Origin: Pseudomonas sp. StFLB209
Lineage (GTDB): Bacteria; Pseudomonadota; Gammaproteobacteria; Pseudomonadales; Pseudomonadaceae
DNA length: 64,000 nucleotides
Direction: 5' to 3'
Assembly (NCBI RefSeq): GCF_000829415.1
Contig: NZ_AP014637.1
Location: 4,791,001 to 4,855,000, forward strand
The stretch's first letter is position 1. Each line of letters begins with the position of its first letter. The notes under the pieces are model-generated. The model was not told the DNA's origin and searched no databases. It saw only the letters and a program-made list of their open reading frames with translations. Shown one piece after another: positions 45,524 to 53,766 of this stretch. A program made the position numbers and the translations under genes.

Positions 45524-47833
45524 ATGCCGTACCGTCTGCTGGCAGGACTTGCCTTGTTGCTGTCATGCTGCACGCTCCAGGCGCGTGATTTGCCTGCACC
45601 TGCTGCCTCACCTGTTTCCTACACCCGTGATATCCAGCCGATCCTCACCGACAAGTGTGTGGCCTGCCACGCCTGCAACGATGCGCCGTGCCAGCTTAAT
45701 CTGGGCAGCGGCGAGGGCGTGTTGCGCGGGGCCAATAAAGTGCCGGTGTATCAGGGCGAGCGCTCTCGGGCGGTTGACCCGACCCGGCTGTTTTACGATG
45801 CCAATGGCACGGCGGCCTGGCAGCGCAAGGGCTTTTATTCGGTGCTTGAGCCACACGGCGGGCAAGCGGCGTTGATGACCCGGATGCTGGAGTTGGGTCA
45901 ACAAAAGCCGTTGCCGCTCAACAGCAAGATTCCGGATGACATCGTGTTGGGCCTGAACCGCGAAAACCTTTGCCCGTCGCCGGAGGAGTTCAACGGCTAC
46001 GCTGGCGCGCACCCGACCCAGGGCATGCCCCTGGCGGTGACCGGCCTGACCGCCACTGAGCACCAGACCCTGCAACGCTGGCTGGCGGCCGGCGCGCCGA
46101 TAGACCAGCAGCCGCTGCAGGCCAATGCCGTGGAAGCGGCGCAGATCAAAGAGTGGGAAGCGCTGCTCAACCGCCCCGGTGCCAGCCAGGCGCTGGTCGG
46201 CCGCTGGCTGTATGAGCATCTGTTTCTGGCGCACATTTACTTCGACAATGGCGACCCCGGACATTTCTTTCAGTGGGTGCGCTCGCGCACCCCAAGCGGC
46301 AAACCGGTGGACATCATCGCTACCCGGCGGCCCAACGACGATCCTGGTCGCACCGAGTTCTACTACCGTCTGGTGCCGGTGCAGGGTGTGATCGTCCACA
46401 AGACCCACATCACCTACGCGCTGAGTGCGCAGAAGCTCAAGCGTGTGCAGGAACTGTTCTATAACAACGACTGGCACGCCAGCGCTGTGCCGGGTTACGG
46501 CCCAGGGCATCGGGCCAATCCGTTCCTGACCTTCGAGGCAATTCCGGCCAGGGCGCGCTATCAGTTCATGCTCGATAACGCCCAATACTTTGTGAACAGC
46601 TTCATTCGCGGGCCAGTATGCCGGGGGCAGATCGCCACCGATGTGATCCGCGACCACTTCTGGGTGCTGTTCCAGGAGCCGGCCAGCGACCTGTACGTCG
46701 ACGATGCCCGTTATCAGGGGCAAGCTACACCGCTGCTGGCCATGCCGGGGCAGAACGATGACGTCGGCAGTGTTCTGAGCCTGTGGCTGTCCTACAAGGA
46801 TCGGCGTAACGACTATGAAAACCTGCGGCGCGATCACTACGCCGATGCGCCGCCGGCCGATTGGTCGACGCTGTGGAAGGGCAACGACAATGCCTTGTTG
46901 ACGGTGTTTCGCCACTTCGACAGTGCCACGGTAAGCAAGGGCCTGATTGGCGATGTACCGAAATCCACCTGGCTGTTCGACTATCCGCTGCTGGAGCGCA
47001 CCTATTACCAGTTGGTGGTCAACTTCGATGTGTACGGCAATATCGCCCATCAGGCCCAGACCCGGCTGTATTTCGATCTGATCCGCAACGGCGCGGAAAT
47101 CAACTTCCTGCGCCTGATGCCGGCCAACCGGCGTGAAGCGTTGCTCAGCGACCTGTATCAGGATTCGGGCAAGATCAAGATGTGGCTCGATTACCAGCGC
47201 ATCGATGACGACACGCCGAGCCGTCTGCAACTCGATGAAAAGCACACGGTGCGCGACTTTGCCCGGCAATTGATCCAGCGCATGGGGCCGCTGAATGCGG
47301 CTGCGGACCCGATCAACCGTTGCCCGGCTTCCGGTGCCTGTGTGCGTGCCGGGCTGGCACCGCAACTGGCCCATGCCGAGCAGGTGCTGAGCCGGCTGGC
47401 GGCAAAACCTGCGGGGCAACTGAAGGTCATCGAGTGGATGCCCGAGGCCACCATGCTGCGGGTGGCCGACAGCAGCGGCCAGCGCGAGGTGTACAGCGTA
47501 CTGCGTAACCGCGCCCACAGTAATGTGGCGTTCCTGCTGGGGGAATCGTATCGCTATCAACCCAGGCTCGACACCCTGACGGTCTACCCCGGGGTACTGA
47601 GCAGCTACCCGAACTTCATGTTCAACGTGCCGGCCGGCGAGGTTGAGGCCTTTGTCGAGGCGATGCGCCAGGTCAGCGATCAGCCAGGCTTCGAGAGGCT
47701 GGTCGAGCGTTGGGGTGTCAGGCGTACCCACCCGCAGTTCTGGAGCCTGTTCCATGACCTGAGCCGCTACATTCAGGAGCATGACCCGCGAGAGTTCGGG
47801 GTGCTGGATATGAATCGTTACGAGAACCTCTGA
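45524..47833 (+). CDS. cti: Fatty acid cis/trans isomerase (periplasmic heme protein)
   Basis: 769 residues. An N-terminal signal peptide (MPYRLLAGLALLLSCCTLQA) precedes the heme c motif CVACH (C45, C48, H49), a hallmark of Pseudomonas Cti. The enzyme converts cis to trans unsaturated fatty acids of membrane phospholipids, a fast response to solvents and heat. Conserved later parts include HIYFDNGDPGHFFQWVRS and FVNSFIRGPVCRGQIATDVI. ATG 45524 gives the best signal peptide; the frame reaches TTG 45500. It stands alone with a hairpin downstream. Confidence 0.93.
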   Translation: MPYRLLAGLALLLSCCTLQARDLPAPAASPVSYTRDIQPILTDKCVACHACNDAPCQLNLGSGEGVLRGANKVPVYQGERSRAVDPTRLFYDANGTAAWQRKGFYSVLEPHGGQAALMTRMLELGQQKPLPLNSKIPDDIVLGLNRENLCPSPEEFNGYAGAHPTQGMPLAVTGLTATEHQTLQRWLAAGAPIDQQPLQANAVEAAQIKEWEALLNRPGASQALVGRWLYEHLFLAHIYFDNGDPGHFFQWVRSRTPSGKPVDIIATRRPNDDPGRTEFYYRLVPVQGVIVHKTHITYALSAQKLKRVQELFYNNDWHASAVPGYGPGHRANPFLTFEAIPARARYQFMLDNAQYFVNSFIRGPVCRGQIATDVIRDHFWVLFQEPASDLYVDDARYQGQATPLLAMPGQNDDVGSVLSLWLSYKDRRNDYENLRRDHYADAPPADWSTLWKGNDNALLTVFRHFDSATVSKGLIGDVPKSTWLFDYPLLERTYYQLVVNFDVYGNIAHQAQTRLYFDLIRNGAEINFLRLMPANRREALLSDLYQDSGKIKMWLDYQRIDDDTPSRLQLDEKHTVRDFARQLIQRMGPLNAAADPINRCPASGACVRAGLAPQLAHAEQVLSRLAAKPAGQLKVIEWMPEATMLRVADSSGQREVYSVLRNRAHSNVAFLLGESYRYQPRLDTLTVYPGVLSSYPNFMFNVPAGEVEAFVEAMRQVSDQPGFERLVERWGVRRTHPQFWSLFHDLSRYIQEHDPREFGVLDMNRYENL

Positions 47834-47859
47834 GGTCCGGTTCTGATCGCTGGTTTTCA

Positions 47860-47890
47860 GCTGCAGGCCACGCCAGACATGGCCTGCAGC
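47860..47890. terminator. Hairpin after cti
   Basis: An 11-bp perfect stem (GCTGCAGGCCA / TGGCCTGCAGC) with a 9-base loop, 27 bases after the cti stop. No clear T-tract follows, so terminator function is probable by position only. Confidence 0.45.
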
Positions 47891-48021
47891 CATTATCGAT
47901 TGACCGGCGGTACGGGTTTTTCAAGACCTTTTGTGATTTGCGGCTGTCAGTAAACCTGCGTGTCCCGCCAACCCGGTGCGGACGATTCAGTGAGAGCACA
48001 GCGCACACACGAGGTTCAGGA

Positions 48022-49041
48022 ATGCTGATTTCGGTTCAGGCCCTGCGGGCAGTCGCGGCATGGGTAGTGGTATGTCATCACTTCATGCAGATCTTTTTTG
48101 ATTTCAAGGCCAGCGGGCCGATCGGCGAGTTTTTCGTCGCCAAGGGCGCGGTAGGCGTCGATATCTTTTTTGTCATCAGCGGCTTGGTCATCTACCTGTC
48201 GACCCACGAGCGGGACATGCCTGCCTCGCGCTTCATTGCCTTGCGCCTGTTACGTATCGTGCCGGCCTATTGGTTGTACACCCTGGCCATGGGCCTGTTA
48301 TTGCTGTTCGCTGCGCCGTGGCTGCCGCATCAGGTGATCGGCTGGCAGAACTTTCTGCTGTCGCTGTTTTTCATTCCTTCGGAAAACCCCGGCGGCTACG
48401 GCCTGTATCCGACCCTCAATGTCGGCTGGACGCTGAATTACGAGATGCTGTTCTACCTGTTGTTCTCGATGGTGTTCCTGTTCGAGCGTCGCCATCGGCC
48501 GCTGATCATTGCCAGTGCGTTGTTCGTGGTGACCGAGGTGCTGGCGCGCAGTGGCCTGATCAGCCGCTTCTACGGCAATGACATCGTTTATGAATTTCTG
48601 CTGGGTATCGGTATTGGCATGGCCTATCAGCGTGGCTGGATTCGCCAGGCGGTGTGGCTGCCGCTGGCCGGTGTGGCGCTGGGGCTGTTGCTGATCCAGA
48701 ACCTCGACAATAGCCAGCGCCTGCTGCATTGGGGGCTGCCGAGTGCCTTGATCGTACTGTGTTGCGTATCGCTCGAACCACTGTTTCGCGGCAGCAAGCT
48801 GCTCAAGAGCCTGGGCGACTGTTCTTATTCGGTCTACTTGCTGCACGTGTTGGTGCTGTATGGCGGGCTGCTGTTGGCCCAGCGTTACAGTCTCAACCCG
48901 TACGTGGTGTTTGCCTGCTGCGTGCCGGTGATTGCGGTGGGGGCCTGGCTGAGCTACGAGTGGGTCGAGAAGGGCCTGTATCAGCGCATGCGCGCCAGGC
49001 TGGACGCACGGCGCAGCGGGCGCGAGGCGCAGGCGGTCTGA
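48022..49041 (+). CDS. Acyltransferase 3 family membrane protein (OafA-like)
   Basis: 339 residues with about ten hydrophobic helices. The N-terminus (VQALRAVAAWVVVCHHFMQ) contains the R/K-x10-H motif of acyltransferase 3 enzymes, and KGAVGVDIFFVISGLVIY is the second family signature. Members O-acylate surface polysaccharides or lipids from the inner membrane. The acceptor is unknown and no polysaccharide cluster is adjacent. GAGG and CAGG precede ATG 48022; the frame back to 47938 is rejected. Confidence 0.9.
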   Translation: MLISVQALRAVAAWVVVCHHFMQIFFDFKASGPIGEFFVAKGAVGVDIFFVISGLVIYLSTHERDMPASRFIALRLLRIVPAYWLYTLAMGLLLLFAAPWLPHQVIGWQNFLLSLFFIPSENPGGYGLYPTLNVGWTLNYEMLFYLLFSMVFLFERRHRPLIIASALFVVTEVLARSGLISRFYGNDIVYEFLLGIGIGMAYQRGWIRQAVWLPLAGVALGLLLIQNLDNSQRLLHWGLPSALIVLCCVSLEPLFRGSKLLKSLGDCSYSVYLLHVLVLYGGLLLAQRYSLNPYVVFACCVPVIAVGAWLSYEWVEKGLYQRMRARLDARRSGREAQAV

Positions 49042-49129
49042 TGAATCGGTGCTTTCCTGACAACAGCACTAGGTTTTGTGCGCCGCCCTCGATTGGCGTA
49101 AACTCCCGGCAAGTCTGCGAGGAATGTTC

Positions 49130-49723
49130 ATGACCGCCATAACCATAACTGATGCTGCCCACGACTACCTGGCTGATCTGCTGGAAAAGCAGAATACCCC
49201 CGGTATAGGCATCCGTGTTTTCATCACCCAGCCCGGTACTCAATATGCCGAGACCTGCATCGCCTACTGCAAGCCCGGCGAAGAGAAGCCAGAAGACAAG
49301 GCTCTGGGCCTCAAGCGTTTCACCGCCTGGATTGACGGCTTCAGCGAAGCCTTTCTGGACGACGCGGTGGTCGATTACGCCACCGACCGCATGGGCGGCC
49401 AGCTGACCATCAAGGCACCCAACGCCAAGGTGCCGATGGTCAATGCCGACAGCCCGATCAACGAGCGCATCAACTACTACCTGCAAACCGAGATCAACCC
49501 GGGGCTCGCCAGCCACGGCGGCCAGGTCAGCCTGATCGACGTGGTGGAAGAGGGCGAGCAGAACATTGCCGTGCTGCAATTCGGCGGTGGCTGCCAGGGC
49601 TGTGGCCAGGCGGACGTAACCCTCAAGGAAGGTATCGAGCGCACCTTGCTCGAGCGCATTCCCGAGCTGCACGGCGTGCGCGACGTGACCGACCACACCC
49701 AGAAAGAAAACGCCTACTACTGA
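49130..49723 (+). CDS. nfuA: Fe-S biogenesis protein NfuA
   Basis: 197 residues. An N-terminal degenerate A-type domain ([20 protein letters not shown]) precedes a C-terminal Nfu domain whose cluster-binding cysteines C155 and C158 lie in [15 protein letters not shown]. NfuA carries 4Fe-4S clusters to target enzymes under oxidative stress or iron limitation. GAGGA lies six bases before ATG 49130; ATG 49124 is in frame but too close to the ribosome-binding site. Confidence 0.95.
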   Translation: MTAITITDAAHDYLADLLEKQNTPGIGIRVFITQPGTQYAETCIAYCKPGEEKPEDKALGLKRFTAWIDGFSEAFLDDAVVDYATDRMGGQLTIKAPNAKVPMVNADSPINERINYYLQTEINPGLASHGGQVSLIDVVEEGEQNIAVLQFGGGCQGCGQADVTLKEGIERTLLERIPELHGVRDVTDHTQKENAYY

Positions 49724-49746
49724 TTGTTGTCTGGTGTTTCCCATGC

Positions 49747-49809
49747 TCGTAGGAGCGGCTTCAGCCGCGAAGCATTAAGCATGTTTTCGCTGCTAAAGCA
49801 GCTCCTACG
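49747..49809. repeat. REP pair downstream of nfuA
   Basis: CGTAGGAGCGGCTTCAGCCG at 49749 faces GCTGCTAAAGCAGCTCCTAC ending at 49808, a typical inverted REP doublet between the converging nfuA and cobM genes. Confidence 0.8.
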
Positions 49810-49817
49810 TCAGCCTC

Positions 49818-49880
49818 AATACAGTTCACTTAAGCACTGAATGCCCCCGGCGGCTCCCACCGGTCCAAATAAACAGTATT
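49818..49880. repeat. Short intergenic element bounded by AATAC(A/T)GTT / AACAGTATT
   Basis: A 63-base element starting AATACAGTTCACTTAAGCAC and ending AATAAACAGTATT, with near-perfect inverted ends. The beginning matches the inner part of the element at 16100 (AATACTGTTCAAATAAGCAC). It lies directly next to a REP pair, just as at 16 kb. Confidence 0.6.
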
Positions 49881-49898
49881 GACGTTACTTCCGTGCCC

Positions 49899-50645
49899 TC
49901 AAGGCCGGTACAGATGCGCATGCCCGGCCCGATACAGCGCCGATTCGGCAAAGCTGTCCGCCGCCAGCACCCGCCCCACAACGATCAATGCGGTGCGCCG
50001 AAAGCCTTTGGCCTGCACCTGTGCCTCGATATCGGCCAGCGTGCCGCGCACCCAGTCCTGGTCCGGCCAGCTGGCGCGGTGCACCACTGCAATCGGGCAG
50101 TCGACGCCATAATGCGGTAATAGCTCTTCAACAATCCGCCCGATATTCTTGATCCCCAGGTGGATCGCCATGGTCGTGCCGTGGCGTGCCAGGTCGGCCA
50201 GTGCTTCGCCGGCCGGCATCGGTGAGGTGTCGGCGTAGCGGGTCAGGATCACGCTTTGGGCGATGTCCGGCAGCGTCAGTTCGGTTTCCAGCAACGCCGC
50301 GCAGGCGGCGGTGGCGGTGACGCCGGGGATGATTTCGAATGGAATCTGCAGTTCGCGCAGGCAACGAATCTGCTCGCCGATCGCGCCATACAGGCTCGGG
50401 TCGCCGGAGTGCACGCGGGCCACATCCTGGCTCTGTGCATGAGCAGATTTCATCAAGGCAATGATCTGTTCGAGGTGTAATTCGGCGCTGTTGACCACTT
50501 GGCTGGCGCCATGCCCCTCCAGGACCGCCACCGGCACCAGTGAGCCGGCATAAATAATGACCGGGCAGCTACGAATCAAACGCTGGCCTTTGACGGTAAT
50601 CAGCTCCGGATCGCCGGGGCCGGCGCCGATGAAATAGACAGTCAA
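49899..50645 (-). CDS. cobM: Precorrin-4 C(11)-methyltransferase
   Basis: 248 residues, the usual CobM length. The SAM-binding tetrapyrrole methylase signature is at the start (VYFIGAGPGDPELITVKGQR), followed by VHSGDPSLYGAIGEQ and EIIPGVTATAACAALLETEL, which point to CobM/CbiF. It methylates precorrin-4 at C-11 in aerobic cobalamin synthesis. The start is TTG 50645, with GGAG six bases upstream; no in-frame ATG is near. A REP unit separates it from cobE on the same strand. Confidence 0.92.
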   Translation of the reverse strand: MTVYFIGAGPGDPELITVKGQRLIRSCPVIIYAGSLVPVAVLEGHGASQVVNSAELHLEQIIALMKSAHAQSQDVARVHSGDPSLYGAIGEQIRCLRELQIPFEIIPGVTATAACAALLETELTLPDIAQSVILTRYADTSPMPAGEALADLARHGTTMAIHLGIKNIGRIVEELLPHYGVDCPIAVVHRASWPDQDWVRGTLADIEAQVQAKGFRRTALIVVGRVLAADSFAESALYRAGHAHLYRP

Positions 50646-50677
50646 TCGTTACTCCAGAACAAGACGGCGAGTACTTT

Positions 50678-50706
50678 GTGGGAGCGAGCTCTGCTCGCAA
50701 AAGGGC
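50678..50706. repeat. Single REP-like palindrome
   Basis: GTGGGAGCGAGCTCTGCTCG followed by CAAAAGGGCC, a solitary REP-like hairpin in the 80-bp gap between cobM and cobE. Confidence 0.6.
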
Positions 50707-50725
50707 CCTCACAGGCTATAGAAAT

Positions 50726-51151
50726 TCAAGGGTGCTGGTCAAAGGCGCTAATCGCCAAGGCAAATGTCGCCTGGCGAGTCTTGCGGTACTCGATCAACAG
50801 CCGCGCAGGGGCATTGCCCAGCTGGCTGGCAAGGGCCAGCGCCGCGCTTTCAGCCACCCCATAACAGCCGGTATGGGTCAAAGTCAGCGCCGAGCGATGA
50901 GTCAACTGCGGCTCGAACGCCTGCAATTGCGCAGCGCTGAAAAATACCAGTGGCAACTGCAACTGCCCGGCCAATTGCAATAAGCCTGGGGTCTGGCGGC
51001 GTTTGTCGATTGAAGCCAGGCCGCTGACGGCGTCCAGGGTCAGGCCGTGTTGCGCCAGGCTGGCTTCAATCAACGCCAGCAGCGCCTCGGCCGGGCAGTC
51101 CTGATGACAGCCCAGCCCGATCGCCATGCAACTGTCAGGACTGGCGGGCAT
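50726..51151 (-). CDS. cobE: Cobalamin biosynthesis protein CobE (CbiG C-terminal-like)
   Basis: 141 residues from ATG 51151. The core (AIGLGCHQDCPAEALLALIE, then SGLASIDKRRQTPGLLQLAG and SALTLTHTGCYGVAESAALA) matches the CobE/CbiG C-terminal family, which takes part in ring modification of aerobic cobalamin synthesis; its exact reaction is unsettled. ATG 51127, eight bases after the cbtA stop, would give 133 residues starting at the family core and is an equally good start. It overlaps the end of cbtA or nearly abuts it, suggesting cotranscription under the upstream riboswitch. Confidence 0.88.
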   Translation of the reverse strand: MPASPDSCMAIGLGCHQDCPAEALLALIEASLAQHGLTLDAVSGLASIDKRRQTPGLLQLAGQLQLPLVFFSAAQLQAFEPQLTHRSALTLTHTGCYGVAESAALALASQLGNAPARLLIEYRKTRQATFALAISAFDQHP

Positions 51152-51836
51152 GGCTGCGGCGGAACAGCCAGGCACTGACGGTGCCCAGGGCAACCCAGAA
51201 CACTACGTTGGTCACCAGCGAGGCGATGATGAACTGCGCTTCCAGCGCCTCGGGTGCCAGGCTCGAATGCTCGGCCGGCTGCGGCGCACCGAACAGATGC
51301 GGGGCGATCAGCCAGGCAGCGCCCAGCAGTTTCAGCCATAGGCTTTGGCCAAACACCATCAGTGCCAGACCTGCGGCCGTGGCGGCAGCGGTGGAGATCC
51401 ACCAGGTCTGGCGCTGGCCCAGTTCGGCCGCCGCGGTGCCCGGCAATTCAGGCGGCAGGCCGAGGGTCGGGGCCAGGACGAATACGGCAAAGCCGGCCAG
51501 TCCCCAGAACGCGCCCTGCGCCGTGCTGTTCGGCGCGCGCAGGGTATACAGGCCTGCCAGCATCAGGGCAAACCCGACCGCCACCACCAGATTACCGCCG
51601 GTGGTCGACAGCAGCCGCTGCCAGCCGTCTTCAGGCTCCCAGGCTTCGGCGTCGTGTTCGTGGCTATGGGCCGCCACTGGTTCGCCCGCATGGCTGTGCT
51701 CTTGGGCGGCTGGGGCTTGCTCGAAGGTTTCTGCCTCAAGAATCAGCGGCGTGACCCACAGGCTTTGCACCAGGGTCAGCAGCAGGGCGGCGAGCAGGCC
51801 GCTGAAACCTGCGGTGTGCAGGATGCGCTTGAACAT
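51135..51836 (-). CDS. cbtA: Cobalt transporter subunit CbtA
   Basis: 233 residues with five or so membrane helices (FSGLLAALLLTLVQSLWVTP at the start). A histidine-rich stretch (AQEHSHAGEPVAAHSHEHD) follows the first helix and probably binds cobalt. This pattern is that of CbtA, a predicted cobalt transporter identified by its cobalamin-riboswitch control. ATG 51836 is 13 bp after the cbtB stop; the frame extends upstream into cbtB but is rejected. Confidence 0.92.
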   Translation of the reverse strand: MFKRILHTAGFSGLLAALLLTLVQSLWVTPLILEAETFEQAPAAQEHSHAGEPVAAHSHEHDAEAWEPEDGWQRLLSTTGGNLVVAVGFALMLAGLYTLRAPNSTAQGAFWGLAGFAVFVLAPTLGLPPELPGTAAAELGQRQTWWISTAAATAAGLALMVFGQSLWLKLLGAAWLIAPHLFGAPQPAEHSSLAPEALEAQFIIASLVTNVVFWVALGTVSAWLFRRSHARQS

Positions 51837-51849
51837 GACGGGCTCTCGA

Positions 51850-52035
51850 TCAATGGCACGGGAAGGCGGCGCTGTGGCGCGTATCGTGGGCGGCGTTGTG
51901 CACCGCATCGATATGCGAGAAACCGGCGAAATACACCAGGCTGCAACCGATGACGACAGCGCCGATGGCGGCCGTCAGGCGCTGGCTGAGAGTGGCGGGG
52001 GTGGTGACCGACTGGCTGCTGCTGATGCTCGACAT
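51850..52035 (-). CDS. cbtB: Cobalt transporter subunit CbtB
   Basis: 61 residues: one membrane helix (LTAAIGAVVIGCSLVYFAGF) and the conserved C-terminal metal-binding tail HNAAHDTRHSAAFPCH, diagnostic of CbtB. AGAGG precedes ATG 52035 by about 8 bases. It is the first gene after the minus-strand cobalamin riboswitch. Confidence 0.92.
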   Translation of the reverse strand: MSSISSSQSVTTPATLSQRLTAAIGAVVIGCSLVYFAGFSHIDAVHNAAHDTRHSAAFPCH

Positions 52036-52139
52036 GACACTGGCCTCTTGTTGTGAAACGGGCAGGCATGCGCACCAACCCCACCATGAAAATGGCAGGC
52101 ATCGACGGCGCCCGCCCACCGCGGGGTTGTCCAATAAAG

Positions 52140-52335
52140 TGATTGCGGGCCGGTCTCCGGGCTTGCGAGGGACACACAGGGTGTCTGACAAAGATCGCCT
52201 TCCCGCGCGTACGCACAGTGGATAGACCTTTCGCTCGCTTACCGTTGCGGGGGCAGCACCGGACTTTGTCTGGTCAATGGACCTGAGCAGCACCGGTTTC
52301 CCGTTTCACCCCGTGAGGGGCACCCGTAACAAGGT
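52140..52335 (-). promoter_or_regulatory. Cobalamin riboswitch upstream of cbtBA
   Basis: Read on the minus strand, the region contains the ordered elements of a cobalamin riboswitch: AAACGGGAAACCGGTG near the 5' side, GCTGCCCCCGCAACGGTAAG in the core, and the B12 box GCAAGCCCGGAGACCGGCC at 52166-52148. The box is about 110 bases before the cbtB start. Binding of adenosylcobalamin would lower cobalt uptake. Confidence 0.93.
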
Positions 52336-52382
52336 GTGTAGCAGAGCATGGGCGGTCAGTAACGTCAATCTCGGCGTTGACC

Positions 52383-52600
52383 TGTCGGTGCCCACTGCGT
52401 AGCCTTGCGGCCTTGAGGTTCCTTACGCGAGTGAGGCTAAGACGGGAATGCGGTCCCAGATCTGGAAAGTCCGCAGCTGCCCCCGCAACTGTAAGCGGTC
52501 ATGTTCGCTGCCGTGCCACTGCTCAACGAGCGGGAAGGCGCAGTGAATGCCTTGAAGTTCAAGGCTCCCCGCAAGCCAGGAGACCTGCCTCTAAGCATTC
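52383..52600 (+). promoter_or_regulatory. Cobalamin riboswitch upstream of cobW-cobN
   Basis: On the plus strand: GGCTAAGACGGGAATGCGGT, then GCAGCTGCCCCCGCAACTGT and AAGCGGTC, and the B12 box GCAAGCCAGGAGACCTGCC at 52571-52589. The order and spacing fit the cobalamin riboswitch class. The open frame from 52501 into cobW lies in this RNA and is not coding. The two riboswitches are divergent with roughly 50 bp between their 5' ends, where both promoters must sit. Confidence 0.93.
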
Positions 52601-52695
52601 TCACTACAACCGGGCGGGGTGATCCGGTGGCGATCTCCAGCGAGCCATGCGCCGCTGTCGTCCTGCTTGCCCGCCGTATTGCCAAAGGGCATCCG

Positions 52696-53763
52696 ATGAA
52701 AACACTGGCCAAGCTTCCCGTCACCATCGTTACCGGCTTTCTCGGCTCGGGTAAAACCACCTTGCTGCGGCATATGCTCGACAACGCCGAAGGGCGCCGT
52801 ATCGCGGTTATCGTCAACGAATTTGGCGAGTTGGGCATCGACGGTGAAATCCTCAAGCAGTGCACCATCGGTTGTACCGAAGAAGAAGCCAGCGGTCGGG
52901 TTTACGAACTGGCCAATGGCTGCCTGTGCTGCACCGTGCAGGAAGAGTTCTTCCCGGTGATGCGCGAACTGGTCGAGCGGCGTGGCGACCTGGACCATAT
53001 CCTGATCGAAACCAGCGGCCTGGCGCTGCCCAAGCCGTTGGTACAAGCTTTCCAGTGGCCGGAAATCCGCAACGCCTGCACCGTTGACGCGGTGATCACC
53101 GTGGTCGACAGCCCGGCGGTCAAGGCCGGCACTTTTGCCGCCTACCCCGATCAGGTCGATGCGCAGCGCAAGCTCGACCCTAACCTGGACCATGAGTCGC
53201 CGCTGCACGAGCTGTTTGCCGACCAACTGGCCAGCGCTGATCTGGTCATCCTCAACAAGGCCGACATGATCGACGCTGACGGTCTGGCCGCCGTGCGCGC
53301 CGAAGTGGCTGAAGAACTGCCGCCGGCGGTCAAGGTCATCGAAGCCAGCAACGGCCGCCTGCCGCTCAACGTTCTGCTGGGGGTTGGCGCCGAGTCTGAA
53401 CTGCACATTGACGGGCGCAAGACTCACCATGATTCTCACCATGATGGTGAGGAGGATGACGATCACGATCACGACGCTTTCGATTCGATCTCCATCAAGC
53501 TGCCGCAAGCCGAAGAGGCTGTGTTGCTCAGTGCCCTTAATCAACTGGTGGTCGAATACGGCATCCTGCGCGTCAAGGGCTTCGCGGCCATCCCTGGCAA
53601 ACCGATGCGCTTGCTGATTCAGGGCGTGGGTACGCGCTTTGACAAACACTTCGACCGCGCCTGGCGAGCCGATGAAGAGCGCGCCACGCAACTGGTGCTG
53701 ATTGGTCAGGAACTGGACGCCGCTCAGCTTGAAGCGCGTCTGAACGCGGCACTGGCCGGCTGA
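52696..53763 (+). CDS. cobW: CobW, GTP-dependent metallochaperone (COG0523)
   Basis: 355 residues. The P-loop GFLGSGKTTLL is near the N-terminus and is followed by the COG0523 metal-binding motif GCLCCTV. A histidine/aspartate-rich stretch (HHDSHHDGEEDDDHDHD) separates the G domain from the C-terminal domain. CobW is thought to deliver cobalt to the CobN chelatase. AAGGG precedes ATG 52696. It is the first gene of the riboswitch-controlled operon, 3 bp before cobN. Confidence 0.95.
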   Translation: MKTLAKLPVTIVTGFLGSGKTTLLRHMLDNAEGRRIAVIVNEFGELGIDGEILKQCTIGCTEEEASGRVYELANGCLCCTVQEEFFPVMRELVERRGDLDHILIETSGLALPKPLVQAFQWPEIRNACTVDAVITVVDSPAVKAGTFAAYPDQVDAQRKLDPNLDHESPLHELFADQLASADLVILNKADMIDADGLAAVRAEVAEELPPAVKVIEASNGRLPLNVLLGVGAESELHIDGRKTHHDSHHDGEEDDDHDHDAFDSISIKLPQAEEAVLLSALNQLVVEYGILRVKGFAAIPGKPMRLLIQGVGTRFDKHFDRAWRADEERATQLVLIGQELDAAQLEARLNAALAG

Positions 53764-53766
53764 CCC

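Noticed and set aside
45608..47893. 761-codon open frame antisense to cti
   Set aside because: High-GC codon structure opens long antisense frames. This one shows no family motif and covers a well-supported heme isomerase. The same applies to the 559-codon frame antisense to cobN (55900-57579).
52501..52695. N-terminal extension of cobW
   Set aside because: It lies in the cobalamin riboswitch and B12 box; ATG 52696 has its own ribosome-binding site and gives the normal CobW length.
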